From: Euryarchaeota archaeon UBA170 | Lineage (GTDB): Archaea; Thermoplasmatota; Poseidoniia; Poseidoniales; Thalassarchaeaceae | Length of the DNA: 10,749 nt | Assembly: GCA_002499345.1 (NCBI GenBank) | Contig: DALF01000037.1 | Span: 1,190-11,938 of the forward strand | Reading direction: 5' to 3' | Part shown: in pieces, positions 6,268 through 10,749 of the stretch | Numbering within the stretch: position 1 is the first letter of the stretch | Layout: each line of letters begins with the position of its first letter | The notes under the pieces: generated by a model | What the model saw: the letters and a program-made list of their open reading frames with translations, nothing else | Told to the model about the DNA's origin: nothing | Databases searched by the model: none | Program-made: the position numbers and the translations under genes

Positions 6268-7050
6268 CTAAATATCAAAATCTACGATTACCGGGGCATG
6301 ATCAGAAACGACTAGCCCTCCTTCTCTCATTACCTCTGCGGACTTCATTAGATCTCTGGCAGAGTCGTTTGCTAAGACGTAGTCTATCCTCCACCCTCTA
6401 TCTCTCTCTCTGGCTCTCCTGAAGTTTGACCACCATGTATACGGTCCCTTCTGAGGCCCTATGTGAATCCTCAACAAATCATGCCAGCCCCTATCCAGTA
6501 GCCTCGTAAACCAATCTCTCTCATGTTCCAAAAATCCTGAGGACCTTTTATTTCCCTTCGGATCCCATATATCGTCCTCAGTGTGTGCGATATTGAGATC
6601 CCCGCATAGTAAAGCTGGTTCTTCTGAACCTACAAACTTCTCAGCCCACACCATCAAATCCTCTATCCATTGATCCTTGTAAGCCTGTCTTTCAGGATTT
6701 GCCGAACCGTTGGGGAGGTATATGTTAACACAATGCATTCCCTTGTGCATAGTATGCAGAACTCTCCCCTCTGGATCTCTAATTTCATCCAGATCGGTAT
6801 CAATTCCCCTGCCAATCACTTCCATTCCAACTCTAGAGCATGCCATCACTCCTGAGTATCCCTTTCTCTGTGCGGGATGCCAAATGACCTCGTATCCCTC
6901 CGGCTCCGACCAATCCTTGGGCATTTGTTCAGGGAGGGCCCTTACCTCTTGGAATAGCATTACATCTGCATCAATCCTTTCTATGAAATCATACAGGCCC
7001 TTCCTATGGGCCGCTCTGATACCATTTAGGTTCCACGTGACTACTCGCAT
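6268..7050 (-). CDS. xth: Exonuclease III-family AP endonuclease
   Basis: A 260-residue Mg-dependent DNA repair nuclease that cuts 5' to abasic sites and usually has 3'-5' exonuclease and 3'-phosphatase activity. All family motifs are present: WNLNGIRA (6-13, Asn7), LFQEV (32-36, metal-binding Glu35; LQET is more usual), YSGVMA (65-70), NIYLPNG (109-115, Tyr111), CGDLNIAHTE (149-158, Asp151 and Asn153), GFLEHER (172-178), YTWWSN (204-209), WRIDYVLA (220-227, Asp223) and SDHAPV (249-254, Asp250-His251 pair). The length matches ExoIII with no extra domain. The start ATG 7050 has GAGGAG 5 bases upstream, and the gene follows the ABC permease by 9 bases. Co-transcription with a transporter is unusual and has no obvious functional reason. 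Confidence 0.95.
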   Translation of the reverse strand: MRVVTWNLNGIRAAHRKGLYDFIERIDADVMLFQEVRALPEQMPKDWSEPEGYEVIWHPAQRKGYSGVMACSRVGMEVIGRGIDTDLDEIRDPEGRVLHTMHKGMHCVNIYLPNGSANPERQAYKDQWIEDLMVWAEKFVGSEEPALLCGDLNIAHTEDDIWDPKGNKRSSGFLEHERDWFTRLLDRGWHDLLRIHIGPQKGPYTWWSNFRRARERDRGWRIDYVLANDSARDLMKSAEVMREGGLVVSDHAPVIVDFDI

Positions 7051-7055
7051 GTCCG

Positions 7056-7061
7056 CTCCTC
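7056..7061 (-). promoter_or_regulatory. Ribosome binding site of exonuclease III, fused to the permease stop
   Basis: On the - strand TGAGGAG: the permease stop TGA (7062-7060) overlaps GAGGAG, which lies 5 bases before ATG 7050. Confidence 0.6.
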
Positions 7062-9516
7062 ATTGAGACAGGTCTTTGACTTTCCCGACTAAGTCCATAT
7101 TTCTTATTCTGAAAATCCCAACTGGTACCATCGCTATAGAAATCAGTAATACCACTGATATGAGCTGGAAGGCAACGTTCGGGACTAGGATCACTGGGAA
7201 GTAGAATTGCCATGTTGAGAGTTCAGCTGCCAGACCTAAAGCACCACCGAAGGCGAAAATAACTCCAAATAGGCCCCCTATCAAACCAATGATGGTACTC
7301 TCGAAGAGAAGCATTACTGAAAGGCTTCCAGTAGATGCCCCTAATACCCTCAAAGTAGCCAATTCGAAATCCCTCTCAGCGAGATTCATGACCATAGTAT
7401 TGAACATAACCGCTAGAGTGAATATGAATCCTAACCCCATTATCACCCCTAGGACTTGAGTTTGTTGTTCTAGTAGAGATTCTATTCCCCTGAGAAGTGA
7501 TTCCCTCTCTTGAATTCCACTAGATAATATTCCAAGCTCCTCATCGACGGAAACCCCCTCTGGGAACTCCAGATAAATCGCTGTAGCGTTGAATCCAATT
7601 ATCCCAGCCAGGTCTGTCTGATGGAAGAACATAGTTCTGGAAATCTCCCCTCTCACAGAACCTACAATATCTACTTCCAATTCATTACCAGATATTGATA
7701 CCGATTGTCTATCCCCCACTTTCCATCCAGTCATTTGTAATGACCCTTCATCCATCATGACCTCTGTTATGAGAGTATTTGGAACTGGTTCTGAACCATC
7801 GATAATTTCCGTCTGCCTCATTGATTCGCCGTCTCCAAAACCTCCTAGTCCCACTAATACGAAGCTTCTATGTAGTTCTGAAGAGTCAATTAGTGTTCCG
7901 ACAGGGGCTTCGATAACTACCTCATACGAGGCGCCTCTATCCAGGGCCCAATCTACTACTTCGGCCTCTCCATTAGGTTGAACGAAAACCTGCGCATCCC
8001 AAGTTTGACCATCCCTCAAACCTCCTACTACAGTATCATTCAATGCGACGGTCATCATCTGAATCGAACCTGCCAACATCAGAGAGATTCCTATGGCAAG
8101 GAATGTCATCCCAAGTCTCGCTGGCTTTCGGAGACTCGAGCGAACTGAGAGTCCCAGTAGAGTAGGCATCCAGCCAGTTAGTCTCTGTAGATAGTTTGAC
8201 CCAACTCTGACTTCAGAGCCCCCTCCTAGAACCTCTAGAGGATCTATTCTAGTCGCCTTCCACGCGGGGTAGACTCCAGAAATGAAAACTATTGACATGG
8301 TGATACCCATAGTTGAGAGGTACAGTTCACTGGGTATTTCTCTCTCAATTATTGGAATACCAACTATCCCCTCATAGAAATCTAGCATTCCATTCATGCC
8401 ATATGGGCCGGCTATCGATCCGATTAGACAGCCGAATCCACCGATTACTAAGGGAGCCATCAGATAACCTGACATTATCGATTTACTTGGTAATCCTAGG
8501 GTCCTGAGGATAGCTATCTCACGAGTCTGGCTCTGGACCAGCCTCTGTAAGCTAAGAGCGATTGTAATGGCGGCGATCAGTTGGATTAGGGCAGTAAACG
8601 GGGCGGCCATTGTCCTGGAGCTCTCTAGGTCTAATCTCATTAGCTCTACAGACTCGACCTGACCTCTATCTCTTATTCGTCCGTCCATGCCATTTTCATC
8701 CATAGAACTGGCGATGACCTCCTTTACTCCGTCCAACTCCTCGCCCTCATACGCCTCAGTGTCAGAAAGATCGAAAGATGGAGTTCCCGATATATCCAGA
8801 ACTATGGTATTTGCAGTTCCCTGTGACAAGCCGGTAAGCCTCTCCATTCCAGAAGTGGAAAGGTAGCCGACGGCGAACTCGCCTGATTCGGGAGGGAACA
8901 GAGATCCTTCTGGAGCCATGTAGATGTGCAATGGATGGTATGCGAATCCAACTATTGTGAAATTCATACTTCCCTCTCCTACCCCAATGGTTACCACGTC
9001 TTGTAGGCTCAGAGAAAGCGCCTCTCTGACATGCTCGTCAATCACTATCTCGTCCTCTGCCTCGGCCGGCATACCTTGGGAGTGTCCATCGGGGAACCAT
9101 ACCTTGTCTACATCGGAGTCGTGAGGTATCCCGTGCCATACGGAGTTGATTACATTCTGGCCTGAGTCGGTCGTGTGGAGCATCGCACCTTTCATCACAA
9201 TCCTGCCCTCACATTGATCCAAGGACTCGGTCCCCTCTGGCCAAGAAGATTCAATCTCTGAGCAGAGGGATTGAACCTGTTCACCAGACCAAGCAGAGCT
9301 CTCATTATCAATCCAGATATCAGCTAGATTGCTTCCCGAATCACTGTCCTCATAGATTGAGTCATACATCGGCCCCAGATTTGCTGAGTACCCTCCAAAG
9401 GTTATACCTGCAAAAACACCAACAAAGATCATGCCAATTACAGCGGAAAGTCGAAGTTTTGTCCTCCAGAGACTCCTTGCGAGTCTCTTATTCAGTAGAT
9501 TGGAGGAGCCGAACAT
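7060..9516 (-). CDS. FtsX/MacB-like ABC transporter permease with two FtsX modules
   Basis: An 818-residue permease built from two FtsX (ABC3) halves, 4+4 predicted helices. Helix 1 is at about 24-45 after a basic start (RLARSLWRTKLRLS). An acidic outer domain spans about 46-302 and holds two cysteines (C85, C102) that may pair. Helices 2-4 at 303-323, 350-375 and 400-418 include the cytoplasmic loop QSQTREIAILRTLGLPSKSI and the end motif YPAWKATRIDPLEVL. The second half has helix 5 (466-490), a second outer domain (491-685) and helices 6-8 (686-710, 735-765, 780-800), with ERDFELATLRVLGAS as the matching loop. The closing PxW motif is degenerate in this half. Such permeases work with LolD/MacB-type ATPases, one of which is encoded just upstream, and usually move lipids, lipoproteins or peptides, or transmit force, without a channel through the helices. 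The substrate is unknown. ATG 9516 has GAGGTGG 4 bases upstream. Confidence 0.92.
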   Translation of the reverse strand: MFGSSNLLNKRLARSLWRTKLRLSAVIGMIFVGVFAGITFGGYSANLGPMYDSIYEDSDSGSNLADIWIDNESSAWSGEQVQSLCSEIESSWPEGTESLDQCEGRIVMKGAMLHTTDSGQNVINSVWHGIPHDSDVDKVWFPDGHSQGMPAEAEDEIVIDEHVREALSLSLQDVVTIGVGEGSMNFTIVGFAYHPLHIYMAPEGSLFPPESGEFAVGYLSTSGMERLTGLSQGTANTIVLDISGTPSFDLSDTEAYEGEELDGVKEVIASSMDENGMDGRIRDRGQVESVELMRLDLESSRTMAAPFTALIQLIAAITIALSLQRLVQSQTREIAILRTLGLPSKSIMSGYLMAPLVIGGFGCLIGSIAGPYGMNGMLDFYEGIVGIPIIEREIPSELYLSTMGITMSIVFISGVYPAWKATRIDPLEVLGGGSEVRVGSNYLQRLTGWMPTLLGLSVRSSLRKPARLGMTFLAIGISLMLAGSIQMMTVALNDTVVGGLRDGQTWDAQVFVQPNGEAEVVDWALDRGASYEVVIEAPVGTLIDSSELHRSFVLVGLGGFGDGESMRQTEIIDGSEPVPNTLITEVMMDEGSLQMTGWKVGDRQSVSISGNELEVDIVGSVRGEISRTMFFHQTDLAGIIGFNATAIYLEFPEGVSVDEELGILSSGIQERESLLRGIESLLEQQTQVLGVIMGLGFIFTLAVMFNTMVMNLAERDFELATLRVLGASTGSLSVMLLFESTIIGLIGGLFGVIFAFGGALGLAAELSTWQFYFPVILVPNVAFQLISVVLLISIAMVPVGIFRIRNMDLVGKVKDLSQ

Positions 9517-9520
9517 TCTT

Positions 9521-9528
9521 CCACCTCA
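9521..9528 (-). promoter_or_regulatory. Ribosome binding site of the permease, fused to the ATPase stop
   Basis: On the - strand TGAGGTGG: the ATPase stop TGA (9528-9526) runs directly into GAGGTGG, 4 bases before ATG 9516. This suggests coupled synthesis of the two transporter subunits. Confidence 0.6.
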
Positions 9529-10227
9529 AGAAATGGTCGCTTTCTCGCTTGAAATTGTCTTTTCATCCGATACTATCCGGCCACTATCTATCCTGATAAC
9601 CCTGGTTGCATATGCGATTAGAGATTCGTCGTGAGTAACTAAGATAGCCGTTATATTCTCCTTCTCACAGGCCTCGACGAGAACTTGCATCACCTTGTCG
9701 GAGGTCTCAGTATCTAGATTCCCAGTGAGTTCGTCGCCTAAGAGAAGAGTGGGTCTCTTAGCTATACTTCTAGCAATAGCAACCCTCTGTTGTTGCCCTC
9801 CGCTAATCTCTCCAGGGAACCTATCACTTTCGGCGTAGAGCCCGACCAATCTGAGCAGCTCCTCCGCTCTGGACTTGTCCTTGTTCCCAGCCAGCTCCTG
9901 AATAAGAGATACATTCTCAATCACCGTAAGATCCTGGAGGAGGTTGAAGAACTGGAAAACGTATCCTATGTTCTCTCTCCTGAATGATGTCATTTCCTCT
10001 GAGTTTCCCCTAGGGACTTCTGAACCCATGAAGCTGTATGAGCCATCAGTAGGACTATCCAAGGCTGATAGACAGTTCAGAAGAGTGGTCTTTCCTGATC
10101 CCGAGGGGCCCAAGAGAAGAACCCTCTCCCCTTCTTCTATCTGAAAATTGATTCCATCAAGGGCCTTCACAGTTCCCGCAGGAGTTTCATAGTGCCTCTT
10201 TACATTAGTCATTGATAGGAGTGGCAT
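9526..10227 (-). CDS. LolD/MacB-type ABC transporter ATP-binding protein
   Basis: The energy-coupling ATPase for the FtsX-like permease 9 bases downstream; cytoplasmic, binding the inner face of the permease. All ABC motifs are visible (numbered from the GTG at 10236; subtract 3 for the chosen ATG): Walker A GPSGSGKT (43-50), Q-loop VFQFFNLL (93-100), signature EISGGQQQR (143-151), Walker B LLLGDE (164-169), D-loop GNLD and H-switch VTHD (200-203). The length of 233 residues is normal for this group. One oddity is DELTGNLD where the group nearly always has DEPTGNLD. For the start, a GTG at 10236 is one base after GGTGG, while ATG 10227 is 10 bases after it and gives the usual MPLLSMTNV-type beginning, so I prefer ATG. 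Confidence 0.94.
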   Translation of the reverse strand: MPLLSMTNVKRHYETPAGTVKALDGINFQIEEGERVLLLGPSGSGKTTLLNCLSALDSPTDGSYSFMGSEVPRGNSEEMTSFRRENIGYVFQFFNLLQDLTVIENVSLIQELAGNKDKSRAEELLRLVGLYAESDRFPGEISGGQQQRVAIARSIAKRPTLLLGDELTGNLDTETSDKVMQVLVEACEKENITAILVTHDESLIAYATRVIRIDSGRIVSDEKTISSEKATIS

Positions 10228-10288
10228 GATAAACACGCCACCGGTTGTTGGATATTGAGTTATCGTCCGGAGTTATTTGACGCCTTAT
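10228..10288 (-). promoter_or_regulatory. Gap upstream of the ABC transporter operon, candidate promoter
   Basis: About 60 bases between the surface-protein stop and the ATPase ATG. On the - strand ACTCAATATC (10260-10251) places an AT-rich core about 27 bases before ATG 10227, the spacing expected for an archaeal TATA element with a leaderless or very short leader. The match to a consensus TATA box is weak, and a GGTGG at 10242-10238 could instead serve as a ribosome site on a longer transcript. Confidence 0.25.
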
Positions 10289-10747
10289 CTAATCTCTCCG
10301 GGATGCGATTGAGGCGCCTAAGAGGGCTAATGCCCCCAACACTGCTCCAAAGCCGGGGACATTAGGTCCGAAGGCCTCGGAATCCTCAGTGTATCCTTCT
10401 GCCCATGTATCGTAAATCGCTACTGTGAAACCATAATCATCTTCGATGGTCAAGGTATCTCCAGGGGACACCATTCCGTCCATGTCAACATCAACGAATG
10501 TGAAAAGAATGTCACATCCCTCCGTGCAATTCACTTCCTCTGGAGCGCTTGCCACTCCTGATTCAAGGAGTCCGGAAGCGACCAATGGGCACTCGTCCAG
10601 AGAGTCTACTCCGTTGCAATTTAGGAACCTGAGTTCGAAGTCGGAAAGAGGTGCTGCGAAAGTAAGGTTATCTGCGACCACTCCAAATCTTGGACCTGCC
10701 TCGTGGCCGTCGTTGTCCGAGTCTCCATCATCGTACTCATCGGAACC
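10289..10747 (-). CDS. Secreted acidic surface protein, C-terminal part, with EF-hand-like loop and PGF-CTERM-like sorting tail (partial)
   Basis: The frame is open to the window edge, giving 152 C-terminal residues; the GTG at 10681 is an internal codon, not a start. The visible part begins with an Asp-rich run (DEYDDGDSDNDGHE) like thrombospondin type 3 calcium repeats. Later DVDMDGMVSPGD has Asp at EF-hand loop positions 1, 3, 5 and 12 and Gly at 6, also resembling dockerin loops. Two cysteine pairs (CNGVDSLDEC and CTEGC) may form disulfides. The end, VPGFGAVLGALALLGASIASRRD, is PGF, a hydrophobic helix and a basic tail: the layout of PGF-CTERM sorting signals processed by archaeosortase A in archaea. 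The protein is therefore expected to be exported and anchored at the cell surface. Its function is not known. It lies upstream of the ABC genes on the same strand, separated by about 60 bases. Confidence 0.82.
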   Translation of the reverse strand, partial: GSDEYDDGDSDNDGHEAGPRFGVVADNLTFAAPLSDFELRFLNCNGVDSLDECPLVASGLLESGVASAPEEVNCTEGCDILFTFVDVDMDGMVSPGDTLTIEDDYGFTVAIYDTWAEGYTEDSEAFGPNVPGFGAVLGALALLGASIASRRD

Positions 10748-10749
10748 GT

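Noticed and set aside
6401..6411. TCTCTCTCTCT dinucleotide run
   Set aside because: Encodes part of the Arg/Glu-rich stretch before the WRIDY motif of exonuclease III in frame; too short to be a meaningful repeat.
10679..10681. GTG as start of a 130-residue protein
   Set aside because: The frame continues upstream without a stop to the window edge and the upstream residues keep the same Asp-rich secreted character, so this GTG is an internal Val codon.

Overview
The window looks like a piece of a marine planktonic archaeon, most likely Thermoplasmatota / Marine Group II-III (Poseidoniia-like). Three things point there. The aromatic amino-acid genes are the archaeal versions (ADH synthase, type II dehydroquinate synthase, GHMP-type shikimate kinase). 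Start sites carry GGAGGTGAT-type ribosome binding sites. A surface protein ends in a PGF-CTERM-like archaeal sorting tail. The lineage is an inference from gene content and was not tested by a search. The sequence is almost entirely coding: the longest gap is about 60 bases, and I see no RNA gene, mobile element, CRISPR array or long repeat.

Left part (1-2499, + strand): the end of a MoxR-type AAA+ ATPase, a DUF58 / vWA-like membrane-anchored protein, and a six-helix membrane protein I do not recognise. MoxR plus DUF58 is a widespread chaperone-like pair thought to act on envelope or secreted substrates. The third gene is translationally close to DUF58 and is probably a partner.

Middle part (2496-6214, - strand): a compact cluster of four shikimate-pathway genes, read in the order ADH synthase, 3-dehydroquinate synthase II, archaeal shikimate kinase, chorismate synthase. 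Junctions are gaps of a few bases or ATGA overlaps. Together these genes cover the two archaeal entry steps plus shikimate phosphorylation and the last step to chorismate. Dehydroquinate dehydratase, shikimate dehydrogenase and EPSP synthase are not in the window. The chorismate synthase gene meets the left cluster tail to tail, the two stop codons sharing one CTAG.

Right part (6268-10747, - strand): an exonuclease III-family AP endonuclease, a large two-module FtsX/MacB-like ABC permease and its ATPase, spaced 9 bases apart, and upstream of them the C-terminal part of a secreted, acidic, calcium-binding-type surface protein. All - strand genes from the ATPase to chorismate synthase are co-directional and tightly packed. 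The only break that could hold an internal promoter is the roughly 50-base gap between the exonuclease and ADH synthase genes.

I found no clear case for a wholly new system. The items most worth a second look are the unrecognised membrane partner of MoxR-DUF58, the surface protein with an EF-hand-like loop and sorting tail, the incomplete but tightly coupled shikimate cluster, and several start-site and junction details.
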